A stretch of DNA of 64,000 nucleotides from Leptobrachium leishanense (GCA_009667805.1 CM019063.1:406478959-406542958); one strand, 5' to 3'; positions 11,901-22,789 are shown, numbered from the stretch's first letter. Numbers and translations are program-made. The notes: generated from the sequence alone by a model not told the origin.

Positions 11901-12264
11901 TTTTTTTAGTCCTCGACGCCCATGGACATCAAATGTAGGCACCCATTGCCAGCGTCTTCACCATATGGTGCAGGACTACCTAGGGGCAAGGGCAGACCTG
12001 GATACCTTTCCAGCAGATGATCCACTGGCTTACTGGGTGTTGAGATTGGATCACTGGCCAGAACTTAGCCAATATGCTATGCAGCTACTAGGTTGCCCTT
12101 CATCTAGCGTGCTTTCCGAAAGAACGTTCAGTGCCGCTGGAGGTTTTGTCACAGACAAAAGAGTGCGTCTCTCCACCGACTCTGTAGACCGGCTGACATT
12201 TATAAAAATGAATCAGTCCTGGATCAGTAGCTATCAATCCCCTGATGCCGAAGTAACGAAATAG
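8997..12264 (+). pseudogene. hAT transposase (BED finger, hATC domain), copy B
   Basis: The ATG at 8997 (CACCATG) opens a frame of basic, then acidic, Ser-rich sequence. A BED zinc finger follows (about 9766-9905: AVWEFF, ICNLCQRR, TTCLRRHMNKCH). The RNase H-like catalytic core has LDTW with its Asp at 10384-10386 and VCDNGSN with its Asp at 10779-10781, then PTRWNSTLAML and LDPRYKGK. The hATC dimerisation domain comes last (GCPSSSVLSERTFSAAGGF; about 12010-12230), with the stop at 12262. In the family this enzyme excises and integrates the element. The frame is broken by 1-base shifts near 9590 and near 10400. A splice-like gap lies at about 11095-11156, and the acidic region near 11400-11480 is also disrupted. 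Closest relative in the window is copy A. Confidence 0.85.
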
Positions 12265-12289
12265 ATCGGGTATGTCTTCTGCATGCACA

Positions 12290-13740
12290 AAACCTCCAGC
12301 ACTGAACTCTTCCACAATACCACAAAAGGGTTACGGTTTGAATGCACTTGCTGCCATGAAAGGCACAATATTTGGCTGCACTGACGCATGTGCCAGATTT
12401 ATATCATTTTAATTTTTTGAACAGCAGGGTCCAACCCTGCACTCTTCCACAATACCACAGAGGGGTTACTGTATGATGATACTTGATGGCCTGGCACCAA
12501 AGGCACAATATCTGGGTGCACTGACGCCCATTACCAGATCAAAAACTTTTCAATATAGGACCACATGGTCCACCCCTGCACTCTTCCACAATACCACAGA
12601 GGGGTTAGGCTAGGGTCAGATGAGAGCATTTTCTACGGACTGTGCGTCCGTGCAGTATGGACGTACTTACTGACTGACGACAAGGTAGTGACCACACACA
12701 GTCGGTTTTTTTCACTGACGTATTTTTTGACTGATGTAGCAGGGAAAATAAATTACAAGGAAAGAACATTCTGTCCGTCAAAAATGCTGGACGTATAAAT
12801 GCAGTCCGTCTGACCTTGTTGCATCACTCACACACAAAGCTATGAGGACGTTGTGGACGTGGCGCACTCTGCACGTCCGTTCTAGCAGTATTACGTTCTT
12901 GCCTAACCTGCGTCCGTTTGCAGCGTCTGTCAGCCCCCGCACTTCTGTGCAGACGTACTTCGTGTGTGGGGCTCCATTTAACACAATTGTATGCTATCAC
13001 GGACGTACTTATCTGCGGGCAACACGGATGTTAACACTGCGTTCGTCTGACCCCAGCCTTACTGTATGATGATACTTGATGGCCTGGCATTAAAGGCACA
13101 ATATCTGGGTGCACTGACGCCCATTAACAGATAAAAAAAACACTTTTCAATATAGGACCACGTGGTCCACCCCTGCACTCTTCCACCATACCACAGAAGG
13201 GTTACTGTATGATGATACTTGCTGCCCTGGCAGTCTTGCACCAAAGGCAGAATATCTGGGTGCACTGACGCCTTAACCAGATGCATATCTTTTAATATAG
13301 GACCGCAAGGTCCACCCCTGCACTCTCCCACAATACTGCAGAGGCGTTACTGTATGATGATACTTGCTGGCCTGGCATTAAAGGCACAATATCTGGGTGC
13401 ACTGACGCCCATTACCAGATCAAAAACTTTTCAATATAGAACCACATGGTCCACCCCTGCACTATTCCACCATACCACGGAGGGGTTACTATATGATGAT
13501 ACTTGCTGGCCTGGCAGTCTTGCACCAAAGGCAGAATATCTGTGTGCACTGACGCCCATTCCCAGATTCATATCTTTTTAATATAGGACCGCATGGTCCA
13601 CCCCTGCACTCTTCCACAATACCACAGAGGGGTTACTGTATGATAGTACTTGCATGCCTGGCAATAAAGGCACAATATCTGGGTGCACTGCCATTGACGC
13701 CTGTATCAGATTCATATCCTCAGAGGGGTTACGGTGTGAC
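12290..13740. repeat. ~140-bp-unit tandem array downstream of the hAT B transposase
   Basis: Units share 'cactcttccacaataccaca', 'ggggttactgtatgatgat', 'ggcacaatatctgggtgcac' and 'ccacccctgca'. The unit start recurs at about 12441, 12580, 13178, 13322 and 13461, so the period is near 140 bases once the inserted MITE (12608-13058) is removed. The same unit occurs in copy A (18900-19250) and inverted in element E (about 54600-54790), so it belongs to the hAT family's 3' subterminal region. Confidence 0.8.
12608..13058. mobile_element. PIF/Harbinger-type MITE, family I, copy 1
   Basis: The 451-bp element starts GGCTAGGGTCAGATGAGAGC and ends GTCTGACCCCAGCC, which are inverse of each other. It is flanked by TTA on both sides (12605-12607 and 13059-13061). 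Removing it and one TTA restores the array unit 'ggggttactgtatgatg' exactly. A 3-bp TTA duplication is typical of PIF/Harbinger. No coding capacity is seen. Further copies are at 23044-24207. Confidence 0.85.
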
Positions 13741-14054
13741 GGCACTGTTGGGGACGCTAAAAGCCCAATTTTAAAGCACCTATTGTTACTTTCATCCAAA
13801 GCCTGCATAAGTTTCACAATAATTTAGCCAAAAAAAAACTAAACTTTTTCTGCCCATCCTAAAATGTCTTTTCATACAGGCTGCCGCCCCAAGCAGCTGT
13901 TTATGGCAGTGGCGTAGCGTGGGGGGGCAGGGGGGGGCCGTGGCCCCGGGCGCAGTTTTCTTAGGGGCGCATAATTTCAAAAGAAATTTGCGCCCCTAAA
14001 ACTTGTGGCCCGGACTGACCCGTCGGGCCCTCGGGCGCCGCCCAAGGGCCCGCG

Positions 14055-14335
14055 GGTTGAGGGGACTCAGATGCCGGGCAGCAGGAGTGCCTGCCGGCTG
14101 CCCAGTCTTGAACAGTGAGTCCGTCCTGTTGAAGGGGAGGCGGCTGCGTGCAGGCGCAGGTCACGTGGTCCGTCTAATCAGGTGGTACTGAGTCTCTGTA
14201 CCACCTGACTGGCCGGACCGCGTGACCTGCGCACGCACACAGCCGCCTTCCCTTCAACAGGATGGACTCGCACGCTGTTCAGGACCGGGCAGCCGGCAGG
14301 CACTCCCGCTGCCCGGCATCTGGGTCCCCTCAACC
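14055..14335. repeat. Large imperfect palindrome in hAT D
   Basis: Two arms of about 134 and 138 bases (14055-14188 and 14198-14335) are inverse of each other around a 9-base centre flanked by GGTGGTAC and GTACCACC. Landmarks are GGTTGAGGGGAC versus GTCCCCTCAACC at the outer ends, and GGGCAGC / GCTGCCC inside. The region is GC-rich and could form a strong cruciform. Confidence 0.8.
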
Positions 14336-14355
14336 GCTGCTGCCTGCTGGATCCG

Positions 14356-15303
14356 GAGCTGGGGCAATATCCAGGTGAGAGCTGGGGCAAATCCATGAGC
14401 TGGGACAAATCCATGAGCTGGGGCAAATCCATGAGCTAGGGCAAATCCATGTGCTGGGGCAAATCCATGAGCTGGGGCAAATCCATGTGCTGGGGCAAAT
14501 CCATGTGCTGGGCAAATCCATGTGTGAGCTGGGGCATTTCCATGAGCTGGGGCAAATCCATGAGCTGGGGCATTTCCATGAGCTGGGGCAAATCCATGTG
14601 TGAGCTGGGGCAAATCCATGAGCTGGGGCAAATCCATGTGCTGGGGCAAATCCATGTGCTGGGGCAGTATCCATGAGCTGGGGCAAATCCATGAGCTGGG
14701 GCAAATCCATGTGTGAGCTGGGGCATTTCCATGAGCTGGGGCATTTCCATGAGCTGGGGCAAATTCATGTGTGAGCTGGGGCAAATCCATGAGCTGGGGC
14801 AAATCCATGTGTGAGCTGGGGCATTTCCATGAGCTGGGGCAATATCCATGTGTGAGCTGGGGCATTTCCATGAGCTGGGGCATTTCCATGAGCTGGGGCA
14901 TTTCCATGAGCTTTGGCAAATCCATGTGTGAGCTGGGGCAAATCCATAAGCTGGGGCAAATCCATGTGCTGGGGCAAATCCATGTGCTGGGGCAAATCCA
15001 TGTGTGAGCTGGGGCATTTCCATGAGCTGGGGCATTTCCATGAGCTGGGGCAAATCCATGTGTGAGCTGGGGCAAATCCATGTGTGAGCTGGGGCAAATC
15101 CATGAGCTGGGGCAAATCCATGTGCTGGGGCAAATACATGTGCTGGGGCAGTATCCATGAGCTGGGGCAGTATCCATGAACTGGGGCAAATCCATGAACT
15201 GGGGCAAATCCATGTGTGAGCTGGGGCAATATCCATGTGTGAGCTGGGGCAAATCCATGTGTGAGCTGGGGCAATATTCATGTGAGAGCTGGGGCAATAT
15301 CGA
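14356..15303. repeat. 18-bp minisatellite (GAGCTGGGGCAAATCCAT) in hAT D
   Basis: About 45-50 head-to-tail copies of GAGCTGGGGCAAATCCAT occur. Variants use GTGCTGGGG, GGCATTTCCAT or GGCAATATCCAT, and some units are 22 bases with an extra GTGT. It yields long stop-free frames on both strands (for example over 300 residues of HGFAPA/NAPAHT-like repeats on the minus strand), which are repeat artefacts rather than genes. Confidence 0.92.
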
Positions 15304-15807
15304 TAACGTGTCCACAGGTTGGGGGGGGACCATTTCTTGGCTGGCCCCGGGCGCTGACAACCCACGCTACGCCACTGGTTTATGGATAGATTAAAGGAAA
15401 AGCATTTACCGTCATATGAAATGTCATTTTTTTGTTTTTAAGTGTTTCTATACATCCTAGAAATCCGCCACTTCACGGGCAGGTTATGGGGACCTCCTAG
15501 GCACGATATTTGAAGGAATTTTTGGTTTTTATTTTTAACCCTTACTTCATGGAAAACTCACTGTCCCTTTAAAAACGTTTTTTTTAAAACTTTTTGTCCT
15601 TGTTTCCTGTCCCCCAGGGCACTACCCGGACCCCCATACACCTTTTATGGCAAATATGTAGCATATATGCCCTCTTGGAGGGCACTCTAAAAACCGAATT
15701 TTCAGCCCTATTGACTTGCATGGGAGTTCGGGTTCGGGTTCGGTCCCGAACAAATGGGAAGTTCGGGTTCGGGCTCGAAACGAACTCGGGCGGTGTTCGT
15801 TTCCCTA

Positions 15808-18800
15808 TTAAGCAGCAGCAACATACAGAGGATTTGCAGGATTGGCTAACCAGGCCATCCTCATCCTCCGAGTCCTCTGCCAGCCAGGCTTGTAGTGGTT
15901 TACAGTCCACCTCAGCTGCCAAAATATCGAATTCAGCCTCCATGTCCACAGCTACTCCTGCCGTAACCTCACGGAGGAGTCAGCTGAATTGTTTGACTAC
16001 AGTGACAGTGTCAGTGACATGCTGCTTGAGGATGCGCAGCAACTCCAGTGCTCTGATTCAAACTCTGAGGTTGCGGAAGGGAGTATAATCAGCCTAGAGG
16101 GAGGGGGTGCCAGTGACACACAAAGAACTGGCACTCATGTTGCCCCAGCAGCTGCAGCATATTGGAAGGTTGGCTCCAGTGACGAAGAGATAGGGGTGAT
16201 GACAATGATGATGAGGTCACTGACTCCACCTGGATGCCTGATCGAACAGAGGAGTCAAGTGAGGAGGAGGAGGCCCAACAAAAACGAGGCACAATGTCCT
16301 CTATGAGCAACCGTAGCCAGTCCAAGGCATCAAAAGTCACAGCTGCTCAGGTGCAGAGCACTGTTGTCTCAATGCACATGTACAGGAAGTCTGCTGTCTG
16401 GGAGTTCTTCACGACATGTACAGCAGACTGCAGCGTTGCTATTTGTAAGCTATGTCGGAAGAGGATAAAGCGTGGAAAAGTCATCAGACACTTGGGTACC
16501 ACGTGCTTGAGGCGACATATGACCACCTGCCACACAATCCGTTGGCACAACACTTTGCATAGGTCCTCCTCCTCATCTGTCTCTACCCCCACTATATGTC
16601 CTGCCATGTCATTGCCTACAACCTCCACTGACAGGGATGATGCTACAGTAATGGGTGTACCACGTCCTTCCTCTGAATCTGCCAGCATCCCATCAGCAGC
16701 AGATTTATGCAGTCAGATTTCGTTGCCCCAGCTGCTGTAGTGGAAGAAAAAATATTGTCCCAACCATCCACATGCACAACGTCTAAATGCCAGCTTGGCA
16801 AAATTACTTGCATTACAGCTGCTGCCTTTCCAGCTGGTGGACTTCGCTTCCTTCCGTGAATTTGCCGAATGTGCTATACCACAGTGGCAGGTTCCAAAAC
16901 GCCATTTCTTTTCATGGAAGGCCATTCCAGCACTATACCAGCATGTGGAAGACAATGTTATGGAGTCATTGGGAAAGGCAGTCAGCAGCAAGGTGCACAT
17001 TACTTTAGACATGTGGTCCAGCAAGCATGGACAGGGCGTTACATTTCCTTCACAGCACACTGGGTAACTCTGCTTGCAGCTGGGAGGGATCCAGGATGGG
17101 GCTCTGTGCTGGAGCTTGCTCATCCACCACGCCTCCAGAAGCTGCTTATATGAGGTCTGTCTGCTCCACCACCTCTTCCTCTTCCTCCTCCTCCTTCAAT
17201 GTCTCTGGCGAAGTGGCAGTAAAACCGATGTGTGGCAGGGGCTACGCAATGGCTCAAGCAAAAAGATGCCATACTATGCTTGAGCTGGTTTGTTTAGGGG
17301 ACAGGAGCCACACCGGGCCAGAAATTCTGTCAGCTCTGCAGGGGCAGGCACAGAGATGGTTAACACCACACCAGCTTGAGCTGGGAATGGTCGTCTGTGA
17401 TGATGGCAGCAACCTTCTCTCCGCCCTACGCCTGGGTAAGTTGACGCATGTACCATGCCTAGCACATGTCCTAAATCTGGTGGTACAGCATTTCCTAACC
17501 AGGTACCTAGGGCTGGCAGAGCTTTTCAGCCAGACCAGAAAAGTCTGCAGCCACTTCAGACGGTCATTCCCAGCAAGTGTTCGCCTGGCAGAAATTCAAA
17601 GAGAATTCCACCTTCCCATAAACCGCCTGATCTGTGACATGCCCACCAGGTGGAACTCAACATTGGCAATGCTGCAGCACCTGCACAGGCAGCAGAGGGT
17701 CATCAATGAGTACCTGTGTGAGTATGGCACAAGGACAGGTTCAGGTCAACTTGGTTTTTCCTCCCCCCCGCAGTGACTGATGATCAAGGATGCATGCATT
17801 GTACTGTCACCATTTGAGGAGGCAACGAGGATGGTGAGCAGGGACAGTGCATGCATCAGTGACACAATTCCTTTAGTGTTCCTGCTGGAGCGCACTCTGC
17901 GGGGAATTATGGATGTGGCACTAGAGGCAGAGCAGCGGGAGGAAGAGGAGGACTTCCCTAGCTCTCAAGGCCCCAGTCTTTACACAGACAGCATTCCTGC
18001 GGGTCCTCAGATCTGACAGAAGGAGGATGAGGAGGAGGAGGAGGAATATTTAAGTTGTGGGGGCATTGAAGGTGGGGATTCCTCAAGGGAGGGTTTTGTG
18101 TCCCCAGAAACTCTAGGACTAGTACGTGGCTTGGAGGTGGTAGTGCACGATACGGTCATCCTCAGCAACCAGGAAAACTCTGAAGCTAATGCCACCTCCA
18201 ACCTATGCTGCATGGGCTCCCTTATCCTTCAAAGCCTGCTAAAAGACCCCAGGATTCATGCTATCAAGGAGAGGGATCATTACTGGTTGGCAACCCTTCT
18301 TGATCCACGATACAAGGGTAAGGTTGCAGAGCTCATCCTGCTCTCACAGAGGGAGCACAGGATGAAACAACTTGAGGACGCTCTAAAGCGACACTTTTGT
18401 AACACCTTTCCAGACACTGGTAGGTTACCAACTGATGACACAGGTGCTTCTGAGGCTGCTGTTTATCAGAGGAAGAGCGGTGAAGGGGGCCGCTTGACTG
18501 ATGCCTTTTCCAATTTTTTTAGTCCACGACGACCAGGGACGTCAAATGTAGGCACCCATTGCCAGCGTCTTCACCATATGGTGCAGGACTATCTAGGGGC
18601 AAGGGCAGACCTGGATACCTTTACAGCAGATGATCCACTGGCTTACTGGGTGTTGAGATTAGATCACTGGCCAGAAGAATTTAGCCAATATGCTATGGAG
18701 CTACTAGGTTGCCCTTCATCCAGCGTGCTTTCTGAAAGGACGTTCAGTGCCGCTTGAGGTTTTGTCACAGACAAAAGAGTGCATCTGTCCACCGACTCTG

Positions 18801-18880
18801 TAGACCGGCTGACATTTCTGAAAATGAATCAGTCCTGGATCAGCAGCTATCACTCCCCTGATGCTGATGTAACTGAATAG
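15808..18880 (+). pseudogene. hAT transposase copy A, main part
   Basis: The sequence resumes the frame interrupted at 2170. It has the acidic Ser-rich region, then a BED finger at about 16390-16525 (AVWEFF, ICKLCRKR, TTCLRRHMTTCH). The core motifs are LDMW (about 17009-17020), VCDDGSN (about 17395-17412), PTRWNSTLAML and LDPRYKGK. The hATC motif is GCPSSSVLSERTFSAA. It is inactivated by several lesions: frameshifts near 15970, near 16200 and after LDMWSSKHGQG, a TAG at 16738-16740 (CAG in copy B), the splice-like gap near 17720-17775, a stop at about 18015, and a TGA at 18755-18757 where copy B has GGA. Confidence 0.82.
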
Positions 18881-18889
18881 ATCGGGGAT

Positions 18890-19827
18890 CTCTTCTGCAT
18901 TCCCAAAATCTTCACCACTGCACTCTTCCACAATACCTCAGAGGGGTTACGGTGTGAAGGCACTAGCTGGCACCAAAGGCCCAATATTTGGGTGCACTGT
19001 CGCGTGTACCATATTCCAATCATTTTAATATTTGAATGCAGAGTCCACCCCCGCACTCTTCCACAATACCTCAGAAGGGTTAGAGTGTAAAGGCACTAGT
19101 TGCCACCAAATGCCCAATATTTGGGTGCATTGACACTGACGCGTGTACCAGATTCCAATCATTTTAATATTTGAATGCAGAGTCCACCCCTGCACTTTTC
19201 CACAATACCACAGAGGGGTTACGTTGGAAGGCACTAGCTGGCACCAAAGGTCCCATTTTAATACACTTGTTGTTACTTTCATCCAAAGCCTGCATACGTT
19301 TCACTATAATTTAGCCAAAAAAATCACTAAACTTGTTCTTCGTGTCCTAAAACGTCTCCTCTTTTCATACAGGCTGCCGCCCCAAGCAGTTGTTTATGAA
19401 TAGATTAAAGGAAAACCATTTACCGTCATTTGAAATGTCATTTTTTTCTTTTTAAATGTTTCTATACATCCGACAAATCTGCCACTTCACGGGCAGGTTA
19501 TGGGGACCTCCTAGGCACGATATTTGAAGGAATTTTTCGTTTTTATTCTTAACCTTTATTTCATGGAAAACTCACTGTTCCTTTAAAACGTTTTTTTTTT
19601 TACTTTTTTTCCTTGTTTCCTGTCCCCCAGGGCACTACCCGGACTCCCATACACCTTTAATGGAAAATATATAGCATATATGCCCTCTTGCAGGGCACTC
19701 TAAAAATCGAACATTCAAGTCCCATTGACTTGCATTGAGTTCGGATCGTGTTTGCGTCCGAACTCGAACTTTTGAAATTGTTCGAGTTCGAATGTGAACC
19801 GAACACGGGGTGTTCGGCTCATCCCTA
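18890..19827. repeat. 3' subterminal repeats and right end of hAT copy A
   Basis: About two and a half units of the hAT 3' array occur at 18900-19250 ('cactcttccacaatacct/cca', 'ggggttacg', 'cccaatatttgggtgcac'). The AT-rich 3' segment shared with copy B and the terminal GGCTCATCCCTA at 19816-19827 follow. Confidence 0.75.
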
Positions 19828-20180
19828 GTCCCCGCTCCCCTAAGGCCCTCATGCTCGGTTACATCATTCTGCTTAACATGGTGATCCTGAGCCTCCGCTA
19901 TATCGAAGTAGGGATACTTAACTTTGGCAGTGCCTCCACATGTCTGGGCATTCATGGTGATGGATGGTCTCCCAGGCAGGAACTAATAACAACTACAACA
20001 CACAAACTGTGGCAAATCAATAGTTCTGTATTCAAGATAGCGACAAGAGAAATAAAGGCAGGCAATACAATGGCTAACTAACATGTGAATACTCTCTAAC
20101 CAGACCCAAACAACCTATATCTCACCCTCCTCTTCACCCTAGCAGCTGGTGGATATAGTTGTGCACATAAGCATTGGGGC
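19828..20180. other. No gene; sequence between hAT A and hAT F
   Basis: The stretch has no recognisable gene. It and 21346-21615 were probably contiguous before F inserted, since both flank F's 8-bp duplication. It may be an old LTR or other repeat, which I could not identify. Confidence 0.35.
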
Positions 20181-20291
20181 CAGTGGCATCACTGGGGTTG
20201 GTGTCACCCGGTGCGGTTACTCATTGTGTCACCCCACCCCAAGTTTTATGGTTTCTTTTTTTAACTACTTTTTTACTTACTCATAAATCAG

Positions 20292-20925
20292 TATTCCCAT
20301 ATAATTTCAACTGCTGAGTGTGTGAATGGATCCTGCTCTGTGTGTTTCCCTGTGTGAATAGTAAATGAGTTCAGGTAAGTGTTAGGCATCAGAGGCCTTT
20401 GAAATGGGGGAGGGGTTAAAATTCCATCGAAAAAAGCGGGATTCTTAGAAAATAAAATCAGCCAAAAATTAAGAAATGCAGATATAAAATACATTTGCGA
20501 GGATAGCATATTGTGGAGTGCGCTGGTGGCCATCATGTTGAAAACTGGATACCTGGAGTGTTCTTAAGATGCTTGCTGTAGGGAGATCAGTGTGTGAATG
20601 GATCCTGCTCTGTGTGTTTCCCTGTGTGAAGAGTAAATGAGTTCAGGTAAGTGTTAGGCATCAGAGGCCTTTGAAATGGGGGGGCACAGGTTAAAATTCT
20701 ATCGAAAAAAGCGGGATTCTTAGAAAATAAAATCAGCCAAAAATTTAAGAAATGCAGATATAAAATACATTTGTGAGGATAGCATATTGTGGAGTGTGCT
20801 GGTGGCCATCATGTTGAAAACTGGATACCTGGGGATCAGTGTGTGAATGGATCCTGCTCTGTGTGTTTCCCTGGAGTGTTCTTAAGATGCTTGCTGCAGG
20901 GAGATCAGTGTGTGACATTTTTAGA
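20292..20925. repeat. Direct duplication of ~290 bp inside hAT F
   Basis: The block starting 'gtgtgtgaatggatcctgct' and running to 'catgttgaaaactggatacc' occurs twice, near 20310-20550 and 20588-20830. It is almost identical between the two. A third partial copy starts near 20838. Differences are a few bases and short indels. Confidence 0.85.
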
Positions 20926-20935
20926 CATTTAGACA

Positions 20936-21234
20936 TTTAGACATTTTTCAGATTTTTTTGGCAAATTTTTTTTCCAATTTCTTTTTTTAATAGCAGATTT
21001 TCTTTTTTTTATAACATACCTTTTTAATTGTTATTCATAGGACCTTATATGTAAATTCCAGATATTTTAGTTTAGTAGTTTTTTTGAAAACAGCGTTTCA
21101 CTTTTGACACTCTCAATTGTGATTGATTTGGAAAGTGTGATAAATGGGAGAATTTTTCTGGTTTGGCTATTTTGACCTAGAATTTTCACTTCTCCAAAAG
21201 TTCTCCAGAGTTTCACCTTTCTCTGAATAACCCT
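20936..21234. mobile_element. G-family DNA element fragment inside hAT F
   Basis: It holds the G-family block 'ttattcataggaccttat' and the right end 'cctttctctgaataaccctg'. The middle (about 21128-21220) closely matches the short complete copy at 50792-50972 ('gataaatgggagaatttttc', 'ggctattttgacctag'). Confidence 0.55.
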
Positions 21235-21345
21235 GGTAGTGTGCGAGTGTAAAAAAATTTATATATATATTTTTTTAGGGTGTCACCCTAGGGGTGGTGT
21301 CACCCGGTGCGGGCTGCACCCCCGCCCCCCCTTGTGACGCCAGTG

Positions 21346-21615
21346 GTTGGGGCCCTTAGATGGAATAACACATGCAATAGCAGCAAACACTCCCAAGAAG
21401 GTTGTAAGTGAATCCACATGCTGGCTTGGAAGCTTTAATGGTGTAGAATGAAAGAGAGTGTCATGTCAGCGGGACAGGGGTAGAGGGTACTGGTTACCAA
21501 GGTATTCAGCCACACAAGGCCGCAAGGAGGAACATCCAGGCTCTGTCAGCTCTCCGCTTTACAGACTGCTGTCCCGGGTGCTGCCACTACCACGAACAAA
21601 TATTGGCAAATTGGC
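21346..21615. other. No gene; flank of hAT F
   Basis: It resembles untranslated or LTR-like sequence ('aggaggaacatccaggctct', 'tgctgtcccgggtgctgcc') but gives no recognisable protein or structure. Confidence 0.3.
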
Positions 21616-22378
21616 AGTGAAATACAGTGATCTTCAGCGGCAGTGAAATCCCCATAGAGAAGTAATGGTTAATCTATTCAGAGAACATCAAACAGTAGCC
21701 CTAATTTTTGGTGGTTTCATTTGACAGGTTTAAGTAGGCGGATCCCATAGGTTTCAATGTAATAGATAGTAGATATTTATTCAAGTGTTTATTATTTTAA
21801 TTTGTAGCAAAAAGTCTCTTTATTTATTTATTTTTTAGAAATTTTGCAGGATTTTTCCAGCTAAATTTTTAATTCCAATTTTTTTTAAATGGTGTTTTTT
21901 TTAAATTCTGTAACAGACCTTTTTATTGTTATTCATAGGACCTTATATATTATTTCCAGCCATTTTCATGCATTAGTTTTTTTAAAAAACATGTTTTTAA
22001 AGTTGCATTTAATGTTTGATTTTTTTAACGCCTGGTTGGCGGCTTGTCGGCTTTTTCCGGCGGCTGGTCGGTGGTCTGTTCGGCGGGTCATCACCTTTTT
22101 TTGGATCAATTCTGCAGTCTGTTCGGCAGATCGTCTGATGCATTCAGTGGTTTTTCAGTGGTTTTTCAGATCGAATTGGCGGTTTTTCAGTGGTTTTTCG
22201 ATTCATTTGGCGGTTTTGCGGCGTTTTTTCAATTCAACTTTTTTTAGGCGTTTTTTCGGGTGCGTTTGCCGGGTCGATGCGCCGCACTTCGGGGACCCTG
22301 CTGTGAATTCTTAATTTAACGCAGGGTCAGAGAATTTAACTCGCCAATGTGCAGCGAACGAGAAATGTCTGAATAACC
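21616..22378. mobile_element. G-family non-autonomous DNA element, copy 2 (left-truncated)
   Basis: It shares 'ccccatagagaagtaatgg', 'cccataggtttcaatgt', 'agacctttttattgttattc' and 'ataggaccttat' with the other G copies. The right part is T-rich with 'cagtggtttttc' and 'ggcggttttgcgg' motifs, and it ends near 'gtctgaataacca'. A frame in the T-rich part is low-complexity and not a gene. Confidence 0.6.
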
Positions 22379-22789
22379 ACTCATGTAAAATTTTATGTTG
22401 ATAAATTGTAAGCAGTTTTGAGAAATATGACTTATATGTCATAAATAACCTGGCACTAAATGGGTTATGATAAACCTAGAAGAGACATTTAAGAAGTGTT
22501 TTTAGACATCCTATTAAAAACTGGATACGACTAATTGAATACCCCAAATATCGTAAACATTTAAAATAATCTATTGGAAAAGAAGTACAAAACATTTCTC
22601 TTGGAATGTTGCTCCACTGAGCAAGTAAACATGTAATTAGGGATTATCAAGAAGATAACCATGTTTTTTTCACAGTAAACATTGGCATATGAAGATTCAA
22701 CACAAACTCTACTGCACAGCAAAAGTTTATGAATATTTGACATATAGCTTTCATAACTAGCAATACCATTGGATTTAAATAGAAACATA
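22379..22789. other. No gene seen
   Basis: AT-rich sequence without recognisable elements lies between two G-family copies. Confidence 0.4.

Larger units (their letters stand above)
13907..15377. mobile_element. hAT element D, non-autonomous
   Basis: The ends CAGTGGCGTAGCGTGGG (13907-13923) and CCCACGCTACGCCACTG (15361-15377) are perfect 17-bp inverted repeats. The 8-bp duplication GTTTATGG is exact (13899-13906 and 15378-15385). Removal restores the hAT B sequence found in copy A ('gttgtttatgaatagattaaagg'). Inside are a long palindrome and a minisatellite; there is no transposase. Confidence 0.92.
2171..15807 (+). mobile_element. hAT element copy B, nested in copy A
   Basis: The element starts TAGGGATGAGCTGTTCGG at 2171 and ends GTGTTCGTTTCCCTA at 15807. 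It is flanked by a perfect 8-bp duplication TTAAGCAG (2163-2170 and 15808-15815), as expected for hAT transposition. In order it holds a promoter-like 5' region, a 79-bp-unit array, an L1 insertion, a transposase pseudogene, a ~140-bp-unit array with a MITE, the hAT element D, and an AT-rich 3' end (15386-15807) shared with copy A (about 19390-19827) and, inverted, with element E (54066-54790). Confidence 0.85.
2005..19827 (+). mobile_element. hAT element copy A (outer copy, split by copy B; left end not found)
   Basis: The right end is GGCTCATCCCTA at 19816-19827, the inverse of the TAGGGATGAGC end seen on copies B and E. The element carries the start of a BED/hAT transposase frame at 2005. 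It is interrupted at 2170 by element B and resumes at 15808 with the same reading, CAGCAGCAACATACAGAGG, that B has uninterrupted at about 9157. TTAAGCAG at 2163-2170 is repeated at 15808-15815. No left terminal repeat or matching flank duplication is visible before 2005, so the left side is truncated or unrecognisable. Confidence 0.75.
20181..21345. mobile_element. hAT element F, non-autonomous
   Basis: The left end is CAGTGGCATCACTGGGGTTGG at 20181. The right end GGGGGCGGGGG...-type tail closes with TTGTGACGCCAGTG at 21345. The flanking octamers are ATTGGGGC (20173-20180) and GTTGGGGC (21346-21353), a 7/8 match. Both ends carry the GGTGTCACCCGGTGCGG block. A fragment of the same left end lies at 54802. 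No transposase is present. Confidence 0.75.

Noticed and set aside
14254..15365. Minus-strand open frames of 169-368 codons
   Set aside because: They are translations of the 18/22-bp minisatellite in hAT D in three registers; none has a domain or a plausible start.
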